From Marvania coccoides (lineage: Eukaryota; Chlorophyta; Trebouxiophyceae; Chlorellales; Chlorellaceae), in assembly GCA_963854735.1 (NCBI GenBank), contig OY978097.1:1860001-1924000 (forward strand): a DNA stretch of 64,000 nucleotides. Direction: 5' to 3'. How positions within the stretch are numbered: position 1 is the first letter of the stretch; each line of letters begins with the position of its first letter. Both the position numbers and the translations under genes were made by a program. Shown here piece after piece: positions 1-10,375 of this stretch. The notes below the pieces were generated by a model that did no database searches, was not told the DNA's origin, and was given only the letters and a program-made list of their open reading frames with translations.

Positions 1-2
1 CT

Positions 3-3000
3 GAGGCCCCAGGGCATGACGACCTCACGCCCCGCACTGTGGTCTTTCTGCTCACGGCTGCCATCGAGTCCGGCACCGCGGCGGCAGTGAAGCGGGTCTA
101 CGCCATCCGCGAGGCCATGCGCAGGTTCGTGTTCGACGACCCCTCCATCGAAGACCTCAAGCGGCTGCTGGTGCGCGCCGCCTTTGCGCCGTCGTTCCTG
201 CGCTGCGCCGAGGGCCGCCGCTTCGTGGCCTTCCTGTTCACCCTGCAGCCTTCCTTCGTGCGGGAGCTCACCGCGGTCATCAAAAACCAGGTCCCGGCCG
301 GAAGAAAGTCCATTTTGGACGCTTACGGCGAGATCATTTTCCGGGCGTGGAACACCGCCACCGGGGCCTGTCTGCTGGAGGTCAAACAGGCCTGCATCCA
401 GGATCTCATGGAGGCCGCCATATTGGCGTCCACCCGCGCGCTGGCCTCCTCCCTGCGCCGCCTGCTGGGCGGACTGCACTGCCAAAAGGCGCAGACTGGC
501 GTTGACGCCCTGCTTCTTGAGTTGTACGAGCCCATCATCTTCCGCCGCCTCAACGCCGCCAACCCGGCGGTGCGGCGCAACGCGCTGGAGCTCTTCGTCG
601 ACGCATTCCCTCTGCGCGACCCCGAGGAGCCGCTGGAGGCCACCAACGCCAGAATGACTGCGCAGTTTGCGGCGCTCACGGCGGCGCTGAAAGATGACGT
701 GCCTGCGGTGCGTGCTGCGGCGGTTGAGGGTGTGGGCCGCGTGCTGGGCACCTTCTGGGAGCTCATCCCCGCCCCTGTAACCGCTGGGTACGTCAAATCT
801 CTGGCTGCTGACCTCGCGTTTGACGCTGTCTCGCCTGCTGTGCGTGCTGCAGCGGTGGACTGCGTGACGGCGCTGGTGGAGAACCCGCTGGCGCACCCCG
901 TGCTCAACGTGGTGCTACCCAAGCTGGGACCCCTGCTGCACGACCCCTCCCCCAAGGTGCGAGCGTCATTTGTGGACCTGCTGCTGTCGCTGCGCACCAC
1001 CAAGGAGCTTCAGTGGCACACCGTGGTGGACGTGTCGCAGCTGCTGGAGGCCATGGCGGCCGACGGACCCGCCGTCTCGGAGCGCATTCAGCGGCTGCTG
1101 CTGCCGACCTACTTTCCAGACGCTGCCTACGGCCCCTCCCAGGTGGCAGGCCTGCTGCGCACTTCTCCCGCCGCGGGGCGCGCCTTCTGCCTGTACCTGG
1201 CGGGCGCCAGCCTGCCGGCGAGCGGCGGCGTCGCCGCTTTACGGTTGACGCCAGGTGGCCCGGCAGTGGCACAGCACTGCCTCACGACGCTCATCAAAGA
1301 CCTGACCGAGCATCTGGAGGAGGTGCCGCTGGTGAGCGAGGCGGAGCGCGCCAAAAAGCCCAGGAACAAGCGCAAGAAGGGGCGGCGCACCAAAAAGAAA
1401 GGCAGGGCTGAACAAGAGGAGGAGGAGGAAGAGGAGGACGAAGACTCTCCAGTTGTGGAGACGCGCGCCTCGTGGATGGCCATCTTGCAGGGTATCGCTG
1501 CGGTGTGCTGCGGCCTGGGTGCTCGCATTTCTGCTGGCTCCATGGAGGCGGCTGCCGCCAACAAACTTGTGTCTGGGGCCACGCTGGCCCGCTTGCTGGA
1601 GCGCTGCCCCGGGGAGGATACCGTGGAGGCGGTGGCCACGATCGCTGCCGCCCTGCCCCACACCCCGGGCGCTGCTGCAGTGAGGAAACAGTGCATGGCG
1701 GTGCTGTGCAGAGATGGGGCTGACAATCAGACCACCACCGCCGTAGGCGTCCGCGCCGCGCTAGACTGCGTCGTCGCTCACCCTGCTGCGCGTGACGCGC
1801 TGCTGGGCGCGATGGGCGCTGCCTTTGGGGCAGACCCTGAAGAAATTTGCCCCCCTGCAGAGCAGGTCAAGGGCCCTCGCAAGGCCGAGGCGCACGACGC
1901 CAGCGGCCTGACGCAGGCTGCTGCGGTGGGCCACCTGGCGGCGATGCTGGAGCTGGAGGGACCGCGAGACTTTTTGCTGGCCTCGGGTGCGCTGGCCCGC
2001 CTGCTGCCGTGGGTCGGCGCCGCCCTGGGGGCCAGGGTCACGGATGTGGCAGAGGCTGTGTCCCAGAGCGCGGCCGCTGAAGAGGTTGGGAGCATCCCTG
2101 ACGCTGCAGCTGGCATGCTTTCGTACCTCAAGGCGTGCCTGCACCTGCTGGTGGGCCCTGAGGTGGCCAAGGAGGCAGCGGAAGATGAGGAGGAAGAAAA
2201 AGATGAAGCAGAGGAACCTGAGTGAGTCTAAATATTTTAGACATTTGTCAAAAAATGGTGTTTTTGTAAACACCTTTTTTTTTTTTTATGCTCATTATGC
2301 TCATTATGCTCATGATTATGTGATTTATGCAGAGTTGGTACGATTTCCAAAGATCAGGCGCTGAAGAGCCTGCAGCAGGCCATGCAGTGGGCCACCCTGC
2401 TGCTGCAGCGCCTGGGAGACGTCGACGCCGCCATGCTGGCGACGGCGCTGGCTCCCCTCCCCTTCCAGTCCGCCAAGCGCACCAAGCGGGCACGCGGCCG
2501 TGCTGGGACTTCTGCCGCGCAGCAGCTGCCGCGCAGCGGGCCCGAGGCGGCGCTGCGCGAAGCGTTTTCGGCTGCGCAAACCTGCGTGGCGGTGGCCGGC
2601 GAAGCTGCCAAGTTGCGGGCGCTGGGGTGGCAGAGCGCCGGCGCATCGTGGGCGCCCGCTGCTGCCCGCGTCGCCCAGCTGTTTGTGGGTGTTGTGCACA
2701 CGATTGCGGTGGTCCCTCGCAACGAAGCTGATGAGACGGTGCTGGCGGCGGTCTCCCACGCAGCCCGTTTGGCCCGAAACCTCGCTGCCGGGTGCGGGGC
2801 GACGGCCGCCAGCGCCAGGGACCTGGGCTCTGTGCTGGAGCAGGCGGCGGCAGCGGCGGATTCTCCGGCGGCGGCATCTGGCCAAGAGCCAGGAGACGCT
2901 GCGGTGTCGCTGCTGGCGGAGAAGATCTTTGCGGTGATGTGCGACTGCGGCGGCGCGGCGATGGCGGCGAGGTCGCACATTGCAGGGCTGGTGGCGGCGC

Positions 3001-3638
3001 TGTGCAACCGCCTGGACGACGAGCAGCGGGACAGCAGGAAATGGCTGCACCCTGTGGCAGCTTTACTGGTGGCAGGCATCGACGCGGAGCTGGCGTCGGC
3101 TGAGGCGCAGCAGCAGCAGCAGGCTGCTGTCACTTCGCCTGGTGCTAACGAGGCAGCAGCAGCAGGCGGTGACGAAAATGCGAACGCCAACGCTGAAGGA
3201 GATGACCAGCGGCCGGCAAGGAAGCGCGGGGCAGCGGATAAGGGAGATGTCTCGGTGCTGTCTGAGGCTCGGGAAGCGCCGGTTGTGAAGCAGTTGGTTG
3301 CTGCTGCAAAGTTTGCGCGGGTGAATGAAGCGGCGGCAGGGCAGGCCGCCCGCTTGGCGGCTGGGGCATGGGCGAGTGGCGACACCGCGCTGGCCCTGGG
3401 CTACGTAGAACTGGCGCAGGCGCTGGGCTTCCAAGGCACGACTGTGAGGGGGCGCAGCAGGGCTGGCGGCTTTAGCGCTGTGGTCAAGCAGCTGAGGGAG
3501 CTGAACCTGGCTGTAGCTGAGGCTGAGGGCGGCTCAGACTCGCACAAGACCGTGCTGCGTGCCAAACTGCTGGCGCTGTTCCCGCCGCAGCCTCGGGTGA
3601 GCTTTGGCGTTGTGGCTGCTGCCGAAATTGTGTACTGA
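3..3638 (+). CDS. NCAPG2: Condensin II complex subunit G2 (HEAT-repeat), 5' partial
   Basis: Exons run from before position 3 to 2221 and 2333 to 3638; the GT-AG intron joins in frame (EEPE then VGTISKD). About 1,170 residues are visible and the reading frame is open to the left edge, so the true start lies outside. Human CAP-G2 is about 1,140 residues, so the missing part may be short. The N-terminal portion (DDPSIEDLKRLL, AEGRRFVAFLF, then LDAYGEIIFRAW) matches the condensin-2 G2 domain, followed by HEAT-like helices such as NPAVRRNALELFVDAF and SPKVRASFVDLLLSL. A basic stretch of Lys/Arg followed by an acidic run (about residues 445-480 of the visible part) looks like a nuclear localisation and linker segment. 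Known role of the family: kleisin-bound HEAT subunit of condensin II, acting in early mitotic chromosome compaction. Identity is from remembered family sequence; exon limits are confident. Confidence 0.85.
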
Positions 3639-3836
3639 TTAATCTTAAACGACGGGGAGTTTATTCATCGATGCAATCAAATAGAAGAAAAAAAAGAATA
3701 TTAATGTGAACAAAGACATATGTAGTGCTGCTGCCGAGAGGAATAAGAGAAGGGGGGTGGGAGAAAGACTGAATGGAAAAGAAATCTAGCAAGGATTAGG
3801 TTTTAAGGGAATTTAATGAGTCGTTCTTCTTCTTTC

Positions 3837-5177
3837 TCAAGCTGTCGCAGCCTTCACTGCTGTGGCGTCGATAATTTTTTCGGCCTCCTTGGCCAGCGTC
3901 ATCCCAGCCACCATTGCCGCCAAGTACGCAAAAATTGAGCTTTGGAACGAAGTGAAGGCGACGATACCGGGGCCAGGGCAGATTCCGCTGGAGCCCCACC
4001 CCAGCCCGAAAAGCGCAGCGCCCACAACCAGCTTCCAATCGACAGCCTTGGCGGCCGGCAGCAAGAAGTCTTCGCTGCACAGCGGCTTGCGCAGCAGACG
4101 CGTGCGGGTGACCAGCTGGTACCCTGGAAGCGCCACCAGCAGCGCCCCACCCATCACAAAAATCAGAGAGGGGTCCACCGCTGTCAAAAACCCAGTGACT
4201 TTGCTGGGCTTCAGCATACCGCTAGCGCCCAGTCCCAGCGCGAAAAGGAGGCCCACAGAGTAGGTCACGAAGCGCTCCAGCCACACCGCCACTGGTTGCT
4301 CCTCGATTGAGCACTCCAGGCCCTCGCTGTTCTCCCGCTTGGTGAAAATTTTGCTGGCAAGCGCGGCGGCGGCGAAGAGGGCAATGGACGCAGCCAGGAC
4401 GCACTGGCTAAGGAAGAGCAGGTCTGCAGGGGGTGCCACGTGGAGAGGGATGACTGTGCCGATGGATGGAAGACCGAAGACCATGCCCAGGCGAAGGGCG
4501 GCAGCGGCAACAGCGCCGGCGACCATGAAGGTGACCGTGCTGACAAAGGAGCGGGGAGAGAGGCGGGCGTTGCCGCAGATACCTGAATTCAGGCGAATGG
4601 GGGGGGGGGGGATTGTAGATATATCTGGGTCGAAAATGACAGCGAGAAATACAATTAATATTGTAGGCGCATGAAAATCAATATTACTACTGGGCATATG
4701 AAGAGATATATATAGTGGCATACCGTGTCCACTAGTGCAGCCGTTGCCAAGCGCGGTGCCCACGCCCACCAGGAGGCCTGAGACAGCGTATCTGGCAGGG
4801 CCCATCGAGGCTGGGATGGTCTCAAGGGCTGAGGGGGCGATGAAGCCAAGAGTAAGGCCGCCAGAGAGGAGGCCGGCCAAGAAGAGGTAGCGCCAGTACG
4901 AGCTGTAGTCGCCGGTGATGATGCCCTTCACCGTCCCGCTGATGCCGAGGATGCGGCCGCTGACGACCAAGCGCGTCACCACCAACACACCGAGGGAAAG
5001 ACCGCCCAAAAGCGATGGAACAATGGTGGGAGGCAGCGTCGCCATGGTGGGGGCGCTCATTCGGCGAAGAGGGCGCTGGAGTGGGCGATGTGCGCTGCGG
5101 ATCGGGCGCAAAGCCTGTGTAATTCGCGGTCTTCCCCCCAAAAATGCACTGCTTTTTGCAGATACAGTAAGAGTCAT
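3837..5177 (-). CDS. YeeE/YedE-type sulfur-compound transporter, organelle-leader-like N-terminus
   Basis: Exons on the minus strand are 5177-4724 and 4582-3837 (399 residues). The 141-bp intron is in frame and stop-free; splicing it restores the conserved signature GNGCTSGHGICGNARLSPRS. A second signature, GLGWGSSGICPGPG, lies near the C-terminus. These two Gly/Cys motifs and about ten hydrophobic segments are the hallmark of the YeeE/YedE (DUF395) family, whose bacterial member TsuA takes up thiosulfate through conserved cysteines. The first about 45 residues are Arg/Ser/Ala-rich without acidic residues, suggesting plastid or mitochondrial targeting. The start at 5177 is the first ATG next to GC-rich coding sequence; an earlier in-frame start in AT-rich DNA is less likely, and an intron near the leader cannot be excluded. 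The substrate (thiosulfate or another sulfur species) is inferred only. Confidence 0.82.
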   Translation of the reverse strand: MTLTVSAKSSAFLGGRPRITQALRPIRSAHRPLQRPLRRMSAPTMATLPPTIVPSLLGGLSLGVLVVTRLVVSGRILGISGTVKGIITGDYSSYWRYLFLAGLLSGGLTLGFIAPSALETIPASMGPARYAVSGLLVGVGTALGNGCTSGHGMPLYISLHMPSSNIDFHAPTILIVFLAVIFDPDISTIPPPPIRLNSGICGNARLSPRSFVSTVTFMVAGAVAAAALRLGMVFGLPSIGTVIPLHVAPPADLLFLSQCVLAASIALFAAAALASKIFTKRENSEGLECSIEEQPVAVWLERFVTYSVGLLFALGLGASGMLKPSKVTGFLTAVDPSLIFVMGGALLVALPGYQLVTRTRLLRKPLCSEDFLLPAAKAVDWKLVVGAALFGLGWGSSGICPGPGIVAFTSFQSSIFAYLAAMVAGMTLAKEAEKIIDATAVKAATA

Positions 5178-5250
5178 ATTAAGAGTAATTGCGAGAACCA
5201 GATGGATTTTTATGTATGCAAAGTAAATTAATTTATCATTGGGTGAGCAA

Positions 5251-5424
5251 AGAAGAATTAGATGGAGCAAAGATGAAATTGAAAATGAAAAACGCAAAAA
5301 GCGTGGCTAAAGGGATACTCTCGAGGGAGACCTGCTCGATCAGTTCACGCCGCACGCCTGCCGCCAAAATGCCGCTAAATTAAAATGAAAATGAAAAACG
5401 CAAAGAAGAATTAGATGGAACATC
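5251..5424. repeat. Shuffled A-rich repeat blocks upstream of the YeeE gene
   Basis: The 16-mer AGAAGAATTAGATGGA occurs at 5251-5266 and again at 5404-5419. The 14-mer ATGAAAAACGCAAA occurs at 5285-5298 and 5391-5404. The two blocks appear in swapped order, so this is not a simple tandem repeat. The segment lies between the transporter start and the SECIS of the neighbouring selenoprotein gene. No function can be assigned. Confidence 0.6.
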
Positions 5425-5583
5425 CTGCAGAATGACACCATTACTCTGCTGAAAAATTCAAACTGAACGGGAGCTGTCGCGTACTGCGCTCTCAGAGCCC
5501 AGCCCGTTCGGTGAATTTAAAAAAGCTGGCAACAGCAGGATTTAAACTGTTTATTAAAGAGCCTCACGCTGACCGTATCATTT

Positions 5584-5670
5584 CTCATACAGCAAGGAGC
5601 TTCGTGCAAGCCCCAGCCGTATCTGGCTTTTGTGGCACAGCAGTCATAGGCCTTGCTGTGCCCAAATGAG
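5584..5670 (-). promoter_or_regulatory. Candidate eukaryotic SECIS element (type II) in the DUF3253 3'UTR
   Basis: Read on the minus strand, this hairpin begins 15 nt after the predicted stop codon. Helix I is a perfect 9-bp pairing (ACAGCAAGG at 5659-5651 with CCTTGCTGT at 5597-5589), extended by CTCAT/ATGAG. Above a small internal loop lies the 5' core ATGA (5647-5644), opposite CGAA (5604-5601), which supplies the GA of the non-Watson-Crick quartet. Helix II contains TGC/GCA and GCC/GGC pairs. Twelve nt after ATGA comes AAAA (5631-5628), followed by a mini-stem AGCC/GGCT. The order ATGA, roughly 11-13 nt, AA, extra apical stem, GA is the textbook type II SECIS layout. Helix II has mismatches in its middle, so it is a candidate that covariance scoring should confirm. 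Confidence 0.75.
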
Positions 5671-5685
5671 ATAAGGTCCAGCGTA

Positions 5686-6126
5686 TCAATTATTTATTTT
5701 TGTAGCATCGTCTTTGGGGGCTTCCCCATCTGCTGGTGCCTTGAGCCGTAGGCGAATGGGACCTTTGAAATCCAAAGGGTCAACAGCTTGCCCCTTTTGG
5801 GCGATCTCAAGCACGCCCTCAGCCGCCAGCTCGCGCGCTGCACTCCGTGTGGCCTCCATCTGAGGGCAAAGTCAAGTAAGAGGACCTTTCATTAGACGCG
5901 GTGCACCACTGACACAGGGGCAGAAACATGCAAAAGAACACACCAGCTCCCGCCAGCGATCTGGAAACGCTCTGCGCGGGATCTCGCTCGGTCAACACGT
6001 CTTTCCAGGGGCCCGTGCTCGAAGGATTTCAAGAATTGTATCTCTTAAAATGTTTCGATCAACTTTCGATACCAAAGGTAGAGCATCCGTTGTTTTGCCC
6101 TTCTGCTCAATTCTTTTCCTCTTCAT
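5686..6126 (-). CDS. DUF3253 family protein, predicted selenoprotein (in-frame TGA = Sec45)
   Basis: Exons are 6126-5944 and 5859-5686, with a GT-AG intron; 118 residues if TGA at 5994-5992 is read as selenocysteine. Before the TGA the frame gives ILEILRARAPGKTC; after it, PSEIPRRAFPDRWREL, then across the intron MEATRSAARELAAEG, LEIAQKGQAVDP and GPIRLRLK. This is the full order of the bacterial DUF3253 domain, in which, as I recall it, a Cys precedes Pro-Ser-Glu; here the TGA takes that position, giving Cys-Sec. A SECIS-like hairpin follows in the 3'UTR. Both halves show family similarity and high GC3, which argues against a noncoding accident. The function of DUF3253 is unknown; a Cys-Sec pair would suit redox or metal chemistry. 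Alternatives are a pseudogene with one nonsense mutation or a sequencing error, but neither explains the SECIS. Confidence 0.8.
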
Positions 6127-6329
6127 AACAATCAAATATGCAATTAAAAATGAAAAATAATGAATAATAAAATTGGGCCACACAATTATTTTTTCAACTA
6201 AAAGCCAGCATTTAATGAAAATTGCTTTAATTAATGATTAAAACGAGTTTATAATCTCGCAAAGATGGCACATTGTGCGTAAAAATTCAAGGAAAACCTA
6301 CAAAACTCTGAAGACTGAGATTGAAAACA

Positions 6330-8340
6330 ATGAGCCTCCCTCAGGATCTGGCAAAGGTTTTAAGAGGCGTGTTTCTAGTGGCTTCACGCATTGCAGAAAA
6401 CAGGTGGGGCTACTCTCTTGCGTGCTATACGTTTGTGGGTGCGTTTTCTCATTCAATTTCTTCCTCTCTCAGAGCTCGAACACGCCTGAGTGTGGCCCCG
6501 CTGCTGCGACGAGAACCACCACCGGGTGCAGCATCAGCCCCCCAACCCCCGCCTCGCCCCGTACGTGCGCCAGAGCCTGTGCTCGCAGCAGCACCGCCCT
6601 CAGTTGACTCGCCAGCTCCTCCCACTGCTGCCCCCGCTAGCTACTCCCCTCCTGCGGCAGCAACCCCTCAGCCTTCTGTTTCCCGCCATGTTGCGGAGCC
6701 TCTGATCCACAGCCTGCAGGGCACGAGCGTTTTCCGGGAAGAAACTTCCACCGGCCAAATCACGCCCCCCCCACAACTGCAGCAAGCACAGCAGCAGCAG
6801 CCCGCGCGGCGCAAGTTTGTCCCTCGCGAGCGCGCCGTCCCCTCCAACCCATTTAGCAGGGCCATGGGCTTCGCAGGGCTGGGTGCCAGCTTGATGTTTG
6901 GTACCGCCAAGGACTCAATATCTCGGGCATGGAGGGGCAAAGACACCGCCCATGGTGGCGAAGATGGCGACTCTTCTGCGGTGTACAGCTCCTTCCTGTC
7001 CGAGTCCAACGCGGAGCGGCTGGCAGAAGCGCTGTGCCGCATGCGCGGCGCGGCGTTGAAAATCGGCCAAATGCTGAGCATTCAAGACGACTCCATGATG
7101 CCGCCGCAGTTCAAGGCGGCACTGGAGCGGGTACGCGCGGGCGCGGACGTCATGCCGCGCCGCCAGCTGGAGAAAATGCTGGCGGCGGAGCTGGGGCCAG
7201 ACTGGCTGAGCAGGGTGGCTGAGTTTGACGACGCGCCCATGGCGGCAGCCAGCATCGGGCAGGTGCACTCCGCGCGGCTGCACGACGGCCGGCGGGTGGT
7301 ACTGAAGGTGCAGTACCCCGGGGTCGCAAAATCAATTGAATCTGACGTGGACAACCTCATGCGCCTGGTCAGCGTGGCCAACATTCTCCCCGCGGGCATG
7401 TACGTGGACAATGCCGTGAAAGTGGCGAAGAAAGAGCTCGCGCTGGAGTGCGACTACACCTACGAGGCCGTCGCTCAAGCTCGCTTTGCGGCACTGGTCC
7501 GGGCCGACCCTTACTGCGCCCAGCACTTCCGGGTGCCCGCGGTGGTGCCGGAGCTGTCCTCCCAGCGTGTGCTGGCCTCGGAGTGGGCCCCGGGGGTGCA
7601 CATAGACAGCGTGGCGGAGATGGAGCAAAGCGTGCGGGACGCGGTGGGCACGCGGCTGCTGGCGCTGACTCTACGGGAGCTGTACGAGTGGAGGTTCATG
7701 CAGACCGACCCAAACTGGGGCAATTTCCTGTATGACGCTCCCACCGACACGCTTCACTTGATAGATTTTGGGGCGGCTAAAGAGTACTCGGCTGAGTTTG
7801 TGGCCGACTACCTGGAGATGGTGAAGGCGTGCGGGGACCAGGACGCGGACGAAATTGTGGCGCGGTCCACCTCGCTGGGGTTCCTGACTGGGGACGAGTC
7901 CAAGCTGATGATGGACGCCCACGTGGAGGCGGCAATCATGGTGGGCACCCCGTTCTCGCACGAAGGGATCTACGATTTTGGGGGGTGAGGATATAGATAA
8001 ATAGCGTGCTTGGTTTTCCTATTCGTCTAGTGCATTGCGTAGCAGCATCCGTTCCAGTTCTTTGCTCGAATTTATTACTTTTTTTTCCAACTTTTACTGC
8101 AGGCATGGAGCGCTGACGAAGCGGATCACTGAGCTGGGCGCCATCATGCTCAAGCACCGCTTGACCCCGCCTCCTGATGAGTCGTACAGCCTGCACCGCA
8201 AGCTGTCAGGGGCGTTTCTTGCTTGCATCAAGTTGAAGTCCAGAGTGCCGTGCAGGCAGCTGTTCTTGGAAGCATACGGGCGGCACCACGCGCTGAGAAG
8301 AGCGGAGGAGACTGCGGGCGAGCTTGCAGCGGAGGTTTAA
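6330..8340 (+). CDS. COQ8: COQ8/ADCK3-type ABC1 (UbiB) atypical kinase
   Basis: Exons 6330-6403, 6473-7984 and 8103-8340 give 607 residues. The first intron (69 bp) is in frame and stop-free, so its removal is inferred from splice consensus and gives IAENRARTRLS. UbiB hallmarks are present: KxGQ motif [11 protein letters not shown] near residue 221, the Ala-rich AAAS loop [15 protein letters not shown] near 282, the lysine in [10 protein letters not shown] near 302, TDPNWGNF near 436 and DFGAAKEY near 454. The C-terminal exon ([20 protein letters not shown], then HRKLSGAF) aligns with the end of human COQ8A. About 130 residues of Pro/Ala/Gln-rich sequence precede the kinase and may include a mitochondrial leader. 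Family role: ATP-dependent support of the coenzyme Q biosynthetic complex on the inner mitochondrial membrane. Confidence 0.92.
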
Positions 8341-8723
8341 GGAGAAGGACTGAAGGAAGCGAGGGTGAGCGGTGAAATAAATAAAATGAATTATTTAAAT
8401 GCAGTTGAATGTAAAACCAGTAACTCGTAGCTGTGGGGTTGCTTCTGTTGCTTTGGGCACACCAGCTGGAAGTGAGATACGGGCCGTCAACCAAATGTGG
8501 TCAAAATTTTGAACACCTGGCAGGCATCCAAAGGGGAAGCTAGGGAAATAGGAAACACACATTTTATTGTTTGAAATATAAATCTATCGACACAGCATTT
8601 GAGCTCTTTTGACTGCGGCCCAATGCGTGTACACGTCTTAATATAATTTTAGCGTCGATTGTTTCGCTACATGGGTTTTTTCTGAGGAGAGCAAAAAACC
8701 TCTTGATAGCAGCAAAAGACAAG
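8341..8723. other. Spacer between COQ8 and SWEET genes
   Basis: This 383-bp AT-rich stretch holds the 3'UTR of the kinase gene and the 5' flank of the SWEET gene, both on the plus strand. No open frame with the local codon bias and no RNA gene is recognisable. Confidence 0.6.
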
Positions 8724-9716
8724 ATGAGCGCAGCGGACATTGTGTTGGAGTGGATCTTCCCACTTTTAGGCGGTATCGTTGGTCTGGTGGGTCCCCAAAC
8801 ACTCTTTTTTCCCACCGCTGCCGCCGCCCGTTGCCACCAATCAATTAACCCTCGCTGCCTCTCTTCCCCCCCCCCCAAAAAAACGCAGCTCATGTTCATG
8901 GCACCTCTCAAGGCGGTGCTGAAAGCGAGGAGAGAGCGCGTGCTGGGCGATCTCAACCCAGTTCCGTTCCCCGCTCAAGCCGCCAACACTGCCGGCTGGA
9001 TTGCCTACACCTACGTGCTCGCCATGCCGGACGGCGCAACCCCCGTGGACTCAAAAGACCTGCAGGCCGCCTCCCTCATCTTCTGGCCCAACCAGCTGGG
9101 CCTGCTGGCGGGTCTTTTCTTTACTTTCAGTTGCTACGGCCTGGCGCCAACCAAGACTCGCGACCGGCAACTGGCCATCATGCTGTTCTTCACGATGATC
9201 ATCCCGCTGGTAGGAGCCATCGGGGTGATGTCTGGCATGAGCAGGGACTCGCTGCAGCAGCTATGGGGGTTTACCGCCAACGGCATTCTGTTGGTGTACT
9301 ACGCAGCGCCGCTGAGCACCATCATCACCGTGATCGGCTCCCGCAGCGCGGCGTCGTTGAACTGGCCGCTGGCCATCATGCAGGTGGCCAACGGAAGCTT
9401 GTGGATGGGCTATGGCCTGGCCATTGGAGATTTCTTTGTGTGGGTGCCAAATGCAATCGGCGCCTGCACCGGGGGGCTGTGCATCTCGCTGCTGATACTG
9501 TTCAGAGAGAAGAAGAAGAAAAAAACGGCGATGTCCGCAGGGAGCGGCATGAACGGGCTGCAGGGCCGCCAGAATGGCATTGAGACCGGCAGCGGCATGA
9601 ACGGGCTGCACGGCCAGAGCGATATTACAGCGAATGGCGGTGGTGACGTTGCGGACGAAGAAGCTCCGGCAAAGGGCGGTGCAGTTGCTGTAGTCGCCGA
9701 TGGGAGCGTTGCATGA
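8724..9716 (+). CDS. SWEET/MtN3-saliva sugar transporter
   Basis: Exons 8724-8786 and 8889-9716 encode 296 residues; the 102-bp intron is in frame and stop-free. The protein opens MSAADIVLEWIFPLLGGIVG and continues LMFMAPLKAVLKAR, the first triple-helix bundle of a SWEET with the loop Pro. A linker segment follows, then the second MtN3 repeat (QLWGFTANGILLVYYAAPLS and NWPLAIMQVANGSLWMGYGL), giving about seven membrane helices. The length is near the family norm. The hydrophilic tail (about residues 225-296) contains a short internal repeat (SGMNGLQGRQNG and SGMNGLHGQS) after a Lys run. SWEETs are bidirectional facilitators of glucose or sucrose in the plasma membrane or tonoplast; the substrate here is not predictable. 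Confidence 0.88.
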   Translation: MSAADIVLEWIFPLLGGIVGLVGPQTLFFPTAAAARCHQSINPRCLSSPPPKKTQLMFMAPLKAVLKARRERVLGDLNPVPFPAQAANTAGWIAYTYVLAMPDGATPVDSKDLQAASLIFWPNQLGLLAGLFFTFSCYGLAPTKTRDRQLAIMLFFTMIIPLVGAIGVMSGMSRDSLQQLWGFTANGILLVYYAAPLSTIITVIGSRSAASLNWPLAIMQVANGSLWMGYGLAIGDFFVWVPNAIGACTGGLCISLLILFREKKKKKTAMSAGSGMNGLQGRQNGIETGSGMNGLHGQSDITANGGGDVADEEAPAKGGAVAVVADGSVA

Positions 9717-9918
9717 CGCCAAAATGACTGGATAACAACAATGAAAATAGACACCTTTTTCCTTTTGCTGTTCTTTTCTCCTCTTTGGTTTCTTTCTTTC
9801 TTCAGAGTACTAGTTCATGATACCCCAGTTTTTATTCTTTAGTATCGTACTTGGTGTAATTCTTATCCAAGCCCTCTTCTGTTTCCGCAGCTGAGAAGTG
9901 ATACACTGTCGAGTGTTT

Positions 9919-10375
9919 TCAAGTCGTCGCTGTCACCTGAATAATGAACTGGTCCGTGCCCGCCATGCTCTGCTGCGCGTGGCCTACAGACGCAAACGCC
10001 GACATCCCCATCCACTGCATCGCCTCGGTGAACTGGTGGCAAAAATGCACCTCAAAGGACGCTGTCGGGTTCAGCCAATCCACAATGCGGAACCCGATAT
10101 AAAAGAGCGTGTGCTGGCTGAGCGGCGGCGGGCTTTCCATTTGCAGGTACACCGACATCCAACCCAGCGCGGGCTGGCCGTCGGGCGTCACCGACTGGGA
10201 GGCACTGCAGCCACTGCTGTGTGGTCAAACCTCGCGGAGGTGACTTTGGACCTGTCGATTACGGTGCGCAGAGCTTTGGGTGTGAGCCTCAGCGCGCGAA
10301 AATCGGCTGGGGCCAGCAGCTCTTCCCGACCAAAGTCTTGTTCGAGAGTCAGCACCGCTGCCAGGACGTCGACGA
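9919..10375 (-). pseudogene. 3' fragment of an unidentified gene, apparently frameshifted
   Basis: Two minus-strand open segments have the GC3-rich codon use of the neighbourhood. The upstream one (about 10375-10212) reads VDVLAAVLTLEQDFGREEL and LTPKALRTVIDRSKVTSARF, then stops at TGA. The downstream one (about 10200-9919) reads GQPALGWMSVYLQMESPPP, HTLFYIGFRIVDWL and MAGTDQFIIQVTATT, ending at a stop. They join only with a one-base frame change near 10200, since no plausible intron fits. I do not recognise the family. It could be a decayed gene, a gene with a very short unrecognised intron, or carry a sequencing error. It points away from the plus-strand fragment that begins at its upstream end. 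Confidence 0.45.

Noticed and set aside
5461..5535. The GAACGGG/CCCGTTC hairpin as an alternative SECIS
   Set aside because: It has a strong stem but no ATGA/GA quartet and no apical AA at the right distance. It may simply be a 3'UTR structure.
5992..5994. The TGA as an ordinary stop or a pseudogene mutation
   Set aside because: Domain similarity and codon bias continue on both sides across a normal intron, the TGA falls on the conserved Cys column, and a SECIS-like hairpin follows. All three together fit selenocysteine better.
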